This document shows, in pieces, positions 22,715 to 34,400 of a stretch of DNA of 64,000 nt. Origin of the DNA: Quercus robur (taxonomy: Eukaryota; Streptophyta; Magnoliopsida; Fagales; Fagaceae); the NCBI RefSeq assembly GCF_932294415.1, contig NC_065544.1, forward strand, positions 38,186,310 through 38,250,309, read 5' to 3'. How positions within the stretch are numbered: position 1 is the stretch's first letter; the number at the start of each line of letters is the position of its first letter. Below the pieces are notes generated by a model. It saw only the letters and a list, made by a program, of their open reading frames with translations, ran no database searches and was not told where the DNA came from. The position numbers and the translations under genes were made by a program.

Positions 22715-25034
22715 TGTAATGCCCCAAAATCATAAGCAATAAAAGTCTATTTAATCTGAATAATCCATAAAAATATTAAATAAAAGAAACCAGCAACCTT
22801 AAATCTCATTACAAATGTCAGAGCTCTAATTCACCAAAGATAAAACATCCTCAAAATAATTCTCCAATACAATATTTAATGTCATAAAAATAACAATAAA
22901 ATCCTCAATGCCAAAATATAGTTCATAACTACTGTTTCCCAAGAATCTTTACTCCAATAATCTCTCTAATGTATCTGTAATGGGAAATAAAGAGGGGGGG
23001 GGGGGGGAGATAACTCAATAAGTGGAATTTACTAACATTGGGGTGTAGTAACAAACCTTTCAAATAAATAATTCTTTCAACAAATTCATAACTTGTAACT
23101 CATCAATATTTTGTCATCAAACATTTCATGTAAAAGAAAATAACATCTTTATATTGTGAGCCATCATAATATGTATACCATCATATAAACAATTTCCTAG
23201 GCTTTTCTCATGGTCAACGTTTACGCCCCGTTGACAGGGTTGTGCTGTCCCCTTTTAGGACTAGAACCTCCTTTCCATCACTTTTTCTTGAGGAAGGCTC
23301 ATTTAGAACCTAAAGGTGCACTCCCTTGCTAAGGAGCTTCCTTTTTGGATCCTCAATAGTATACTCCCTTACTAAGGAGCTATCAAATGTGCACTGTCCC
23401 CTTTTCTAGGACCATCCCTTGCTAAGGATTAGCTGCAGTATGATTGTCCCTTGCTAAGGACTAAATACCATACTGAGCTTCTAATCACAACTTGCCATAG
23501 GTTTTCAAAACATATTCAATATGCTCACAAAATAATCCATTCATAATTCTCAAAAATATAAAGACATATTCACACACACAAGTTTAAATAAATTTAGGTT
23601 GTCCCACAAGTTTTTCATAAAACGAATAGTCAATGTGCACATCAAACATTTATAATATATCAACTTATATATAGAATATCAATATATTTCTTTGATATAA
23701 AATAGTTTAATAATCAACATTGTTTTGGGAAAAACCTCCAAAATTAGTAAACACCACTTACCTTTTAGTTGCAAAAATAAAGGAAATCAACCTTGAATCA
23801 CAACAATTCAGTAGAATTAGAACCTAGCAACACCAAAAATAGGTTCATCAATACACAGTTTCTCACTTAAAAATCTATTTTCACACCTAAATGGTTTTAT
23901 CCTAGACAATATTGATATATCCAAAATCCTCCATTTATTCACTTAACTATCCAATTCACTTTCAGCTTTGATAAGATATTTGGACTTAAAAAATATTGCT
24001 GCCTAATCAGATTTTTCCATTAACGTAATTATAGGTATTCATGAAACTTCAATAGGGCCAAATAATAAATATCTGACCAACATGAATGTAACAGCCATAT
24101 TATTTATTCATATCCATTCACTCTAATATTACATCTATCCAATTTAGTATTGGAAGCCATGTATTGCCTTAATTTGTTGCTTAGAATTTCCTCTTGATGC
24201 CACTGGATGTCTATTGACTCTAATATTATATATATATATATATATATATTCAACTTAACATTGAAATCCATGTGATAGCTTTAATCTATCAATTTAGTGC
24301 TAGTATGCTCTCTTGATGCCACTGGACATCTATTGACCTTAATATTATATATATATATATATATATATTCAATCTAATATGGGAAGCCACGTACAAGCCT
24401 TACTATCAATCTAGTTGCCTATTGTCCCTTTAATGCCGCTGGACAAGGGTTTAGACAATAATAAAAGTGTGATGGTAAAATCGGTCAACAATTGAGGTTG
24501 TGTGAAAGCAAATTAACCACAAGCACTCTTTTCCCTTTAACATGGTGACAAAGTCCAAGCCTATTACTCTATTTGGTTCAATTTCAAAGTTTGTGGCCCT
24601 TCCTAACATATTAACAAATCTTTATCTAATATAATACAATTATAGGAGCCATTTTCTATTAGTATAATGATAGTCTAGGTTCATAACAATTGCTAGCTAT
24701 TGACTATTCAAACTTCTTAAATCTAGAGCATGAGAAAATCATACCTGAAGACTCCAACTCAACCCCACAGTGAAGAAAGGCAAAGTTCAATAGTCGGTTG
24801 AAGCAAAAAGGAAGCCCCCATCAGTAAAATACACGTGTGACTAAAGAGGAAGAAGGCTAGGGTTTTCAAGGCCCATATATTTACTTATTCCACCTCACTT
24901 GGGCTTCAAATCCCATAACATTTATCTTATTTTTAATATTTTAGGCCCAAATCAATTTAATCCATTTAATTGTAGGTCTCCTTTATAATTAACATATAAT
25001 AATTAAATAGGTATCAAAGTTATGGGGTGTTACA
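22715..25034. mobile_element. Solo LTR, 2.3 kb, with AAAGA target duplication
   Basis: It runs from TGTAATGCCCC to GGGGTGTTACA, so it has TG...CA ends with matching inverted termini, flanked by AAAGA at 22710-22714 and 25035-25039. There are no ORFs. It contains a G13 run (about 22994-23007), repeated CCCTTGCTAAGGA phrases at 23320-23465, and three ~125 bp units at 24120-24450, each with GATGCCACTGGA; two of these also have long TA runs. The family was not determined. A non-autonomous element with no internal region is the alternative. Confidence 0.75.
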
Positions 25035-25039
25035 AAAGA

Positions 25040-26697
25040 GGTAGCACGTGGCTTGTATGTGCAACCCAAACCAGCCATTCCAAAAAATGGAAAAGTTAGA
25101 TTTCATTTGAATGATAGATAAGCCATCCATCAGTCAAGACGGCCATTCGATGGCCAAGATTCGACACCCAATGGTCAACTCACCTTATTCATGCCTAACT
25201 TGATCCCCAACGAACACGTGACTCCACCCACGATCAACTTTGGCTACTGCATTTCAATGACAATCATCCCAATGCTTCTATCAAAGAAGAGAGATGAGAT
25301 GAAGGGGAGAGCTATAGAGAGAATGAGTTGTTGAAAAAAAGGGACTCTTTGATTTTCACATTGTTGGACCTATCCAAGTGTCCATTGCTAATATTACAAA
25401 TTTTTATGACATAAGACTTATAAATTGATGTAAAAAAGTAATTTAAACATTAATGTATGGGTTGTTAAAGTTTTTTGATTAGATTTATATTATGATATCG
25501 GTTTGTAAATATTTTGTAGTCAAATTCGAAGAACCTTTACCATTTTCCTTTTAGTGAACAGTGTCCACGATAGTTTTTAAGGTTTATGTAGTTAAATTTA
25601 TAGCAAGTCTCACTCTTTTCCATTTATTAAACTAAGATACAAATTAGTGAGATGCTAGCTAGAATACTACAAATATTTCAGGAGTCTCACAAATTAATAT
25701 GTCGTCAATCATACAAAGGTAATTTTAATATTTATTTATTAGTTGTTGAAGTAGCATTAATCTTATTCGTTACCATTTTATTTTTTAAGTTTTTTTAATA
25801 TTCTCCTACAAATTATGCCTTCTTATTAGGAAAATGCTAAAAATATTACAAATTTTTCTACAATAGTGTATAAAATAATGTGGCAAAAATATGGTTGGTG
25901 CAGCTTAAAAAACATAATAAATGAAGGTTTGATTTAAAAAAAAAAAATTTAATAAGTAACACATCAATTAATAAGTTTTATGTGTGATGGTAATGACTAT
26001 CACCTTATGAGAGAGAGAGAGAGAGAGAGATATATATATATATATATTTATTTATTTATTTAAAGCTAAAGTAGTTGAGAGAAAATTCAATTAGATTCAC
26101 AATTGGATTTCCAATTTTGTGCCACATGCCCCATCTAAGCTTTTATATTTTTGTGCCAAATAAGTTATTGTGTCAATTTAATTTCTTAAGTTTGATGGAG
26201 CGTTTATCACACAATGTGAAAATCAAAGAGTCAATTTTTTTTTTTTTTTTTAATGAATGCAATGGATCTGGGGTATCAAATCAAATGTTGTTTAAATATG
26301 CCAAGCCTATCCACCCGGGTCTCATATTTTAAAATGTCTTGACAATCTATATATTCTAGCAGTTTCTTGATCAAGAAGGCAACCTTTTCATTTTGAAATT
26401 CATGAAATTGGGCAATCTCGGAATCATCTTCTGAATCCTTTAGCAATTGGTTAGCACTCATTAGCACTCTCTTTAGTTTTTGTTATTTTTGTTTATGTAG
26501 TTTGAAAGCAAGATTCTTTTCTTTCAAAGAGGAAAACAAATTAATTGCCACAACGCACAAAGCCCTTTGTATTTCAAACATGCTGTGATTTAAGATTTTT
26601 ATTAGCTAGTAATATTTAAAAACAGTAGTGAAAAAAATAAAGAGTACAACGCAGGTAAAAGTAAAAAATGGACTACGTTACAAATGAAAAAAAATGA
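25040..26697. other. Intergenic DNA with UGT-flank homology and a perfect inverted repeat
   Basis: 25365-25560 resembles 48005-48215 downstream of UGT-C, so it is part of the duplicated cluster unit. A perfect 22-base inverted repeat joins 25343-25364 to 26211-26232. A (GA)n(TA)n(TTTA)n microsatellite lies at about 26008-26062. No gene. Confidence 0.55.
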
Positions 26698-26706
26698 CAT
26701 CTTAAG

Positions 26707-26822
26707 ATTTTTTTTGAGAGATAATTACAACATACTGCTAACTTTGCAGTTCGAACCCTTTCTCCTTAAACTTCCAAGCATTTTGTACATGGAGAGATGC
26801 CAATTCAGCTATAAGGCTTTGG
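26707..26822 (-). mobile_element. tRNA-derived SINE
   Basis: On the minus strand an A-box-like TAGCTGAATTGG and a B-box-like GGTTCGAACTG lie in the usual order, followed by an A-rich tail (CTCAAAAAAAATC). It is flanked by 9-bp direct repeats CATCTTAAG at 26698-26706 and 26823-26831. About 115 bp. Boxes, tail and target duplication together support the call. Confidence 0.7.
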
Positions 26823-26831
26823 CATCTTAAG

Positions 26832-27053
26832 TTAAATTTAGCCAAAATTTGTGTAATCCCATGCAATGCAACTTATAATATTATAAATTCTAATAGGTAA
26901 GTGGACACACATTTCTAATTTATTATGAACACATCCAACAATTACCGAAGAAAAATTAAACAAGTACAACTCACACACTAAGAAACAATGATAAATTCAT
27001 TTTTTATTTTTTATGGTGAAAGAACCATATTGAAAATTTCGTGTCAAATAAAG
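26832..27053 (-). other. UGT-B 3' flank
   Basis: The reverse complement shares the cluster 3' block (GTGTGTGAGTTGTAC, ATTAGAATTTATAATATTATAAG, TTTAGCTAAATTTAAC-like ends) with the other UGT 3' flanks. No gene. Confidence 0.6.
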
Positions 27054-28484
27054 TCAAGGACAATGCAACTTTAATTCTTCAATCAAAGCATTCAAATCAG
27101 AGTAGGATGATCCCCCTTCTTCAACAGCCCTCTTTGCCATCTCCCCAAGTACCTTGGTTCTGCTTCGCATTCCATCTGTTTCTTCACCCACCATAATTCG
27201 CTTCACTGCCTTCTCAATTGCATCCCTCTTGATACTATCTCCCACCACTCTTATCCATTGTCGAACACCAACATCAACCCCAACTTTAAGGACCTGAGTT
27301 ACTAACTTCTCATTGTAAAACTGCTCAGCACTCAAAGGCCACGTGACCATGGGCACCCCTGCAGTCACTCCTTCCAGGGTCGAATTCCACCCACAATGAG
27401 TCACAAATCCTCCAACTGCTTCATGGTCAAGAAGCAATACTTGGGGTGCCCAACCTCTTAGAATTAGTCCCTTGCCTTCCATTCTTTTCTCAAATCCTTT
27501 AGGCAACCAATCTTCCTCTTCTTTTTCATTTTTGCCTTTCTTCACAACCCAAATGAATTGTTTGTTCAGAAGCCTCAAGACCCATTGCAATCTCCATGAG
27601 CTGAGAATCACTAAAGTTTGCTATACTCCCAAAACATATGTAAACGACGGAATTGGGTTTCTTTGTACCAAGCCACCTCAAACATTCATGTTCATCAATG
27701 GAGGGTTCCTTTCCCCTTCGAGCTCTATCTTCAGCATTCTTGTTGCATAGTGAAACTGGACCTATATGCCATGTCTTTCTTCCTATAACCTTCTTGTAAT
27801 GCTCTGCATAAGCCGGCTCGAGCTCATAAAAGCTGTTAACAACCACCCCATAGCTCTTCAAATCCGATTCCACAACTTCTTTCAAGAACTTGGAAAGGTC
27901 CGTTTCAACTTCATGCTTAATGAAGTTAGGAAGTTGCATCCTTGTCAACTTTATCTCCCCTGGAAAGTTAGGAATGACAAAAGGTTCAGAATCAGATGAA
28001 ACTTTCTTGTGAGGTTCATATTGTCTCAAACTTAGGTCAACAGACAGAGAAAAAGAACAGGTCCCATGGAAAACAAGCCTTGGAATACCAAATTTAGCAG
28101 CAATATCAGTTGCCCAAGGAAAGAACATGTCGGCAACAAGGCAACTAGGTTGGAAATCTTGTAGTAGTTGCTCGAGTGGTTGTTGGAGCATCTTAGTGGC
28201 TTTGAAAAAATTGTCAACCATTTCTATGGAATTCACTATTGAGTCAATATTCTCACATCCTTCTGGCAGACCAGCATCTACAGCCGGAAACTTAATGATT
28301 AGGATATCAATGTTGATGCCACGAGTTTTGGAGAAGAAGGCATGTTCCGAGGAGTAGTGACTAAGGTTGCCTTCACACCTCGTGCTGCAAATAGCTTTGC
28401 CATGTCCATGGTCGGTATCAGGTGGCCATGGGCCATGAAAGGGAAGAAGAATACGTGAAGCTGACGACGACTTTCGCTAGCCAT
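27054..28484 (-). pseudogene. UGT-B: UGT73-like gene with two single-base frameshifts
   Basis: The gene spans a full-length UGT from the ATG at 28484 ([15 protein letters not shown]) to the stop at 27054-27056 (...EELKLHCP). The GHGHL His, VADMFF Asp and the PSPG box from WAPQVL to ...SAEQ are all present. It is broken in two places. One base is missing near 28338, just after RNMP, compared with UGT-D and the other copies. One extra A lies near 27562 in the GLEASEQQFIW region (a CAAACAA run instead of CAACAA). Apart from these the frame is open and well conserved, so inactivation is recent, or the two indels are sequence errors. Its closest relative is UGT-D (shared YAEHYKKV and FFKATKML). 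Confidence 0.88.
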
Positions 28485-28620
28485 AACACCCCGGAAGCCA
28501 ACAATGATAATCAGGACCCAGCGGAAATAAAGAGATTATGCTAGATTTTACAGTGTTCTTATAAGAAATTTGTTAGACATGAACATGAAAATGTGTATGA
28601 GGTCCACAAGATTTTTTTTT
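28485..28620 (-). promoter_or_regulatory. UGT-B proximal promoter region
   Basis: The reverse complement contains TTCATGTTCATGTCTAACAAATTTCTTATA, a leader beginning ACACTGTAAAATCTAGC and CTCTTTATTTCCGC, aligning with the proximal promoters of UGT-A and UGT-E. No clear TATA box is present at the equivalent place (CTCATACACATTTTC). About 20 extra bases sit just before the ATG. Confidence 0.55.
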
Positions 28621-29321
28621 TTTGTATGGTGCTGAATGAAACGCATTAATTATGAATGATTATCATTCCTCAGTCCCCACACATTATTCTTGGACACTCA
28701 CATCCACAAACTTATTTGTCCATTGTTGGCCATAATTTACTGGACACAACTAGAGTAATGCTTATCACGTTGTCACGTATAGATCCACCGTGTCAATTTA
28801 TGTTGGTGTGCCGTAGTTGTATAGTATAGAGATATGGGTATTTAGCTAAATGACTTAACCCTAACACAACTCATCTAATAATTGGGTCTTCAACCTTAAC
28901 ACAACCTGTTAATGAAGTGAGTAGAAATGACACAACAAACTTGACGTGCTTAATAAGTGAGTAATAAGTGAATCGTATTGGGTTGACACGAATGTAATAC
29001 AATCTATTTTAACCATTTAATATTAAACAAGTAGGGTTTACATAAATACAACTCATTTAACTAACTTCTTCAAAAAATCAACCCATTTCAACATGTTTGA
29101 CCTTATTAATATTATTCTAAATTGAATAAACAAAAAAAAATTAATACAAATTTATAATATCGAAATACCTATTAAGCATAAAATTTGAAAGTTAATAATA
29201 TCAAATACTTCAAACATATCATCCGAAAGTTCATAATGAAGGGTTTAGAGATTTAATATTTAAATTATATCCCTTTATAAGTTTTTGTAATTGCTTACTT
29301 TTTCATTCTAAGTTTAAAATA
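28621..29321. other. Intergenic, no gene seen
   Basis: AT-rich. It contains ACTCATCTAATAATTGGGT- and CAACCCATTTCAACATG-type phrases that look like decayed transposon termini. No ORF of interest. Confidence 0.5.
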
Positions 29322-29324
29322 TAA

Positions 29325-29686
29325 GAGCACTAGTATTGGTGGTGCTAAAAAGCTATATTGTTATTTTTAGCACCACCAAATACCAAAATGTGGCTATATT
29401 GGTGGAGCCAAAGCCATATTTTTTTGGCTCCATAGCTTAACTCATATGTAATTTTTTTTTTTTTTTTTTTAAAAATTGTTATGTTTACACTGATTTTTAA
29501 TAAAAAATCTCTTTTGGTTGTGTTCACATTGCTTTCTAATGAATTTTTTATATTATTTTAATCAAATAGCTAAAAATATAGATCTATTGATATTGAGTGT
29601 AATGTAAAGTGAGAAAGTAAAATAGATAAAGTAGCTTTCTATGGAGCCATATTGCAAAATTTATGGTTCCATCAATGTGGATGCTC
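29325..29686. mobile_element. Harbinger-like MITE (TAA target site)
   Basis: A 362 bp element with inverted ends GAGCACTAGTATTGGTGG and CCATCAATGTGGATGCTC, flanked by TAA at 29322-29324 and 29687-29689. TAA duplications and GAGCA ends fit PIF/Harbinger-type MITEs. No transposase. Confidence 0.75.
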
Positions 29687-29689
29687 TAA

Positions 29690-30499
29690 GTTGGATATAA
29701 AAGGTATTTGATAAATCTAAAATAAAATGAATATTTATTTTGTTATACAGGTTAGGTGGGTTATATTAAACGAGTCATTTTGTGTTGACATGAATAAATT
29801 AGCGTGTCAAACATGTCAATTGTGGGTCAATCGGGTTAACTTGCTTGAGACACGTTTCTTATCATGTTGTTACTTTGAAATTGACCTGATTATGCACCAA
29901 ACCTACTAAAATCCAACCTTAATCCGTAAAAACCCGCGTCATGTTTGCAAATAGTGTCAAACATTGACACCTCTACATGAAACCCAATAACCCAATGGGG
30001 TTGTTGTATTACTTGAATGGAATAATTCTTTGGGAAATGTCTATTTTACACTAAAACGGTTGTGTGCAACAAACCAACAACCAATGTATACTAGTATTTG
30101 CCCTATTTCTTTCGGATTGGCAATGCATCATCTTGTACGAAATGTGTTAATAACAACTGGTAGTGAATAAACATCACATGGACCGATTAAGAAGGTAATT
30201 TTACCCAAATTTTTTTCAAATTTAAGAATGGTCATTTGTTTCAATTACAAAGATCTTATTACATTGATTTGATTTGAGTTAGCCAGCCCAACACAACCAT
30301 CATCTAAAACTAGGTTATAACCCATACGTGCAAAAACTTTTAACGTTAATGATGATAAAATGATCATTTTGACTTTTGCGTGGAATATTATAAATGGGTC
30401 ATTTGGTACTAAAATTAAAATAAAAGCCAGTTGACATAAAATTTGATTACAATTAAAAGCTAATATGGGGTATATTTAGATTTTGGTTCAACTTCAACT
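29690..30499. other. Intergenic, UGT-unit remnants
   Basis: No credible gene. 30255-30320 is an inverted relative of 8960-9010 and 45070-45115 (the GATTTGAGTTAGCCAG / CATCATCTAAAAC phrases), consistent with the minus orientation of UGT-B. Confidence 0.5.
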
Positions 30500-31752
30500 T
30501 TAAAATATGAATTTTAGCTCCACCAAAAGTTACTTTATCTATTTTACCTACACACATGCTACAGCAGTGGATCTATTTTAGCTTTTAACATAATAAAATA
30601 ATATAAATATCACAATAAAATAATATATCCCACTACTCAATAAATATCCACAACACCAACCACAACTGCCTCTACCATCTACCACCACCACCGGCCACAA
30701 CCACCACTCTACTTTGGCAACCACAACACAACATAGAAAAAAAAAAAAAACCACAACCATAATCACAACCCCATCACCACCAATCACCATAAACCACCGG
30801 CCATGACAACCACAACCACAACCCACTGCCACTGCCACAACCACAATCACAACCATAAACTACAAAACTCATAGCCAAAATCCACAAAACCCACTGCCAA
30901 AGCCAAAATCATTCACCACCACCACAACCAAAATCCACAAACCCACTGTCAAAATCATCCACCACCACTACCATAGCCAAAATCAACCACCACCACCACA
31001 GCCACCAAACCCATATGAAAATACATAAAAAAAAAAAAAACCCTCAATCATAGCAAAGAGAATAGAGAGATGGGCGACGATCGGAAGTGGATTCTCGGTG
31101 TGGGTCTGAAGTGGATTCTCGACGTGGGTCTGAGGCGATCGGGCTGGCGGCGGTGAATGAGGGAGCTTGAGAGAGTGACGGTGAGAGAGGAGAGTGACGG
31201 TGAGTTTATCGGCGGCTTGGGATGGCTGGGTCGGGCCGGCGGCGGTGAATTAGGGAGATTGAGAGCGTGACGGTGAGAGAGGAGTGACGGTAAGTGATTT
31301 GGGGCCTTGGGACGGTTGGGTCGAGAGTGACTGAGAGAGGATGAGAGCTTGAGAAAGTTTTGGGAGAGTGAGAGGGATGGCCGGGTCGGGAGTGACTGAG
31401 AGAGGATGAGAGCTTGAGTGATTTGGGAGAGGAGGCTAAGTGATTTGGGAGAGAGAGAGGCATGGAGTGAGAGCTGAGTGATTGTGATTTGGGAGACGAG
31501 GCTGAGTGATTTGGGAGAGAGAGAGAGGCACGGAGTGAGAGAGAGAAAGAAATAATTTTTTAATGGGCGGAAAGAATAAAATAATATATATTTTTTTTGC
31601 TCTCATGAACAGTGCACATCTATTTATAGATGTGCACTGTAGCAATGGAGCTAAAATTTTTAGATTTAGCTCCACTGCTGTAGTAACCTTTTTGTGTTTG
31701 TGGAGCTAAATTTTAGCATTATATCTATATAACACCACTGCTGTGAGTGCTC
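30500..31752. mobile_element. Large MITE-like element with low-complexity core
   Basis: The right end GCTAAATTTTAGC...CACTGCTGTGAGTGCTC and the left end TTTTAGCTCCACCAAAAG...TACAGCAGTGG are inverted relatives. The core is CCA/CAC-rich at 30640-31010, then GAGAGTGA-rich at 31080-31550. Near the right end ACAGTGCACATCTATTTATAG is followed by its near-inverse. Left terminus and target site are unresolved. ORFs inside are compositional artefacts. Confidence 0.55.
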
Positions 31753-32453
31753 TTGATTCTATTTAGAATTTTGGAGGACCATTGTTAAATCATCTAATTT
31801 GCAGTACAATAGTTTCTACATAAAGTGAAGACGTCATCTTGTAGTTGTGGTTACGTATTATTACCAATGGCATAATAATTGAGGAAAAAAAATGATATTT
31901 GAAATCTAAATTTCCTAGAAATGTCAAGGACTGAAGGGCAAATCAGTTTCGTCAATCTTAAAAATAAATACTCCAGTTATTTACCCAAAAAAAAAAAAAA
32001 TCACCCAACCACTAGCTAGCAACCACCAATCAAACCTACAAATCTAATACACAAACTGCTGTGACCCAGCCACCAATGAAGCCCAAACATGTATAACAAG
32101 TAACAACTCCATAACGCTAAAAGAAACACCTCAGTCCACAGCTTTACTGAAACATCTCACTCCCACCCCTGAATGCCTCCACCAATAAACCAAGTTGTCT
32201 GCTTCCTCATTATCCACTCTACATGACTTTGACTTGAAAGTGAGAAGATGAGGAAGGATGAGAAACAGGGAGAGAAGACAAAGGTTGGAAAGAAAAGAAA
32301 AGAAAAAAAAGAGAGAAATAGAGAAGGAGGGAACGAATGAAGAAGAAGAAAAGAAAAAGAAAGGTGAAATGGTGTTAGGAGATTTTTATTTTTCAGATCT
32401 TAGAAATTAAAAAACCAAAAAAAAAAAAAAAACTTTTGTTTCTAAGAATGTCG

Positions 32454-32500
<47 letters not shown>

Positions 32501-32587
32501 TTGATTCTCAAATCTATGTTTAATTTTTGGTGTGTTTTATTATGTTTCTTTAAGGGTAGACGCACGCAAAAATGGGTTATGGCTGTG
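31753..32587. other. Duplicated distal block and GA microsatellite
   Basis: 31980-32290 is one of at least three copies of a block also at 61205-61530 and 63770-64000. It contains ATCACCCAACCAC, CCCAAACATGTATAACAA and CCCACCCCTGAATGCCTCC. 32290-32380 is purine-rich, and (GA)n lies at 32457-32498. No ORF with a recognisable product; it may be promoter-distal DNA of the UGT unit. Confidence 0.6.
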
Positions 32588-32590
32588 TAA

Positions 32591-33035
32591 GAGCATTCAT
32601 ATTAACGGTACTAACCTGCCCTTTGCTAGAGGGCATACTTCAAAAATTTATCCTCTATTTAAAAATTAAAATTCAAGGTTTTAAATTTTTGATCAAATAG
32701 TATTTTAAAATATTAAGTATAAATTTTGCTTATTATTATTTTTTTCTTTTTTCAATAGGTTATGGAGAGATTTTTTATTGCAAGTGTTTTAGTGTTTGAG
32801 ACATTTTACATTTTTTATTCCAAATTTATCAGTTATTTTTTTTACTAACTATGGTTAAAATTTTGTAAAGAGATTCTTATAAAAATTTAAAGGGAAGGGA
32901 GTGTTAGCTTTTTCAAACTTCAAGGGAGGGGAATTTTTTTTTTTTTTTTTTTTTAAAGTGAGGTATTAAAATATATAAAATAACTTTTTGAGATGCTAAA
33001 AGCTAAATGTTTTAGCACATTTGATCTGAATGCTC
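32591..33035. mobile_element. Harbinger-like MITE (TAA target site)
   Basis: A 445 bp element with ends GAGCATTCATATTAACG and GATCTGAATGCTC, flanked by TAA at 32588-32590 and 33036-33038. No coding capacity; a T-run lies near 32934-32954. Confidence 0.72.
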
Positions 33036-33309
33036 TAACAAAGTTAACATTAGTGGGCAAAGTGATATATTTTTCTAAATCACAAGTGTGCACTGTGCAG
33101 AATGCAACCATCAAAACCACAAGTTGGTATTGTTTAATTAATATATTTTTACTAAGAAGCAAACATGAGCATGGGTACGACGACAATACACTAATTTATG
33201 GAAAATTAGGATAGGACACGGTGAGAATACATTAATTAATTATTAAACATATTTTTATTTATGTGTTTAAATATTGTTAAGCATTTCTTTTTCATATATT
33301 GTTTTTTTA

Positions 33310-33450
33310 TATTTTTTTATACAAGATAAAAATTCCACTCTAACCTAATCTAAGTGTATATGTGTATGAAGCTCCCTCCTAGAGACTTGAACCCCAACCC
33401 TCACACCCCATAAATACTAATACTTGTGGAGTGACCATCGCACCAAGGAT
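33310..33450 (-). mobile_element. tRNA-derived SINE
   Basis: On the minus strand: GGTGCGATGGTCACTCCACA, a B-box-like GGGTTCAAGTCTC, AGGAGGGAGCTTCA, then ATTTTTATCTTGTAT and an A-rich tail (33302-33320 is T-rich on +). The order is that of a common dicot SINE type. Target duplications were not identified. Confidence 0.65.
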
Positions 33451-33946
33451 GTGCGGTGGCATATATTGTTAAACATATATATATATATATATTAATTTAA
33501 GAGTGATAATGGATAATAAAATATCGTCATGGCTATTAAGTGATGTTTAAAATATAATTAATTAAAAAATCTAACCCATCAAATACTAAAAAGACCAAAG
33601 TTTAATTTAATAAAACATAATCTTAAAATTTTTGACATATAAAAGTGTCTGAATCAAGTGTAGGACTTAAGGGATTTGCTAACAAGTGAGATAATATTGA
33701 CGCTGATGTATAAGGGTTGGGACTCTAGCTATACTTTTTTTGAAATTTAATAATGATGAGGTTGATGCTAAATTGCTAATGCTCTCACTAGCTTTATGAA
33801 GTGATGAATCAACGATTATAGTAAGGTAATTTAGATATTAATTTATTAATTATTGAAATAGCATAAAAGTTAAATCAATTTGTAAAACTTTTTTATAGTA
33901 ACCTTATCACTTTCATACAAATTATCCCTCTCTTTTTGGTTGAGTA
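33451..33946. other. Intergenic AT-rich DNA, no gene seen
   Basis: A TA microsatellite lies at about 33476-33491; otherwise unremarkable sequence up to the next MITE. Confidence 0.5.
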
Positions 33947-33949
33947 TAA

Positions 33950-34400
33950 GAGCAACCGCATTAGTTCATGCAAAATTCTTGTTTATTTTGCAAGAAAAAA
34001 CATACTTTTTCTATTTTACACATTCACTTTTACAAAACACTCACATCAATTTATCTATTCTATCATCTATTTTATTTAAATAATAATATTTCTTTAATTT
34101 TTTATTATATCAAACAAACCACTAACCCACATGGCCCCACCCACCTTTTTCTTTCTTTGTTGTGAGAAGAAGACAAATGAGAGAGCAACTTGACGGGGAG
34201 ACAGAAAAAAAGAATAAAAGAATCATTTGCACATAAACAGTAACCGTGCATATATGCACAATTATTGTTCATTCGCAAACTAGTTTTGTATATTTGCACA
34301 TTTTTACAAGTACTGATATGGGTGTTTTTTGGGTTAAAATGTGAAAAATTGAGCACTTTTTGTAGTTTGCAAATTTTTGCAACCACGTCAGTGGTTGCTC
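33950..34400. mobile_element. Harbinger-like MITE (TAA target site)
   Basis: A 451 bp element with ends GAGCAACCGCATTAG and CGTCAGTGGTTGCTC, flanked by TAA at 33947-33949 and 34401-34403. Internal direct and inverted GCAAAATT/TTGCAAAT stretches. No transposase. Confidence 0.78.

Noticed and set aside
30578..31675. ORFs rich in Val/Cys/Gly or Ser/Leu/Pro
   Set aside because: They come from CCA- and GAGAGTGA-type low-complexity DNA inside a MITE-like element and have no domain features.
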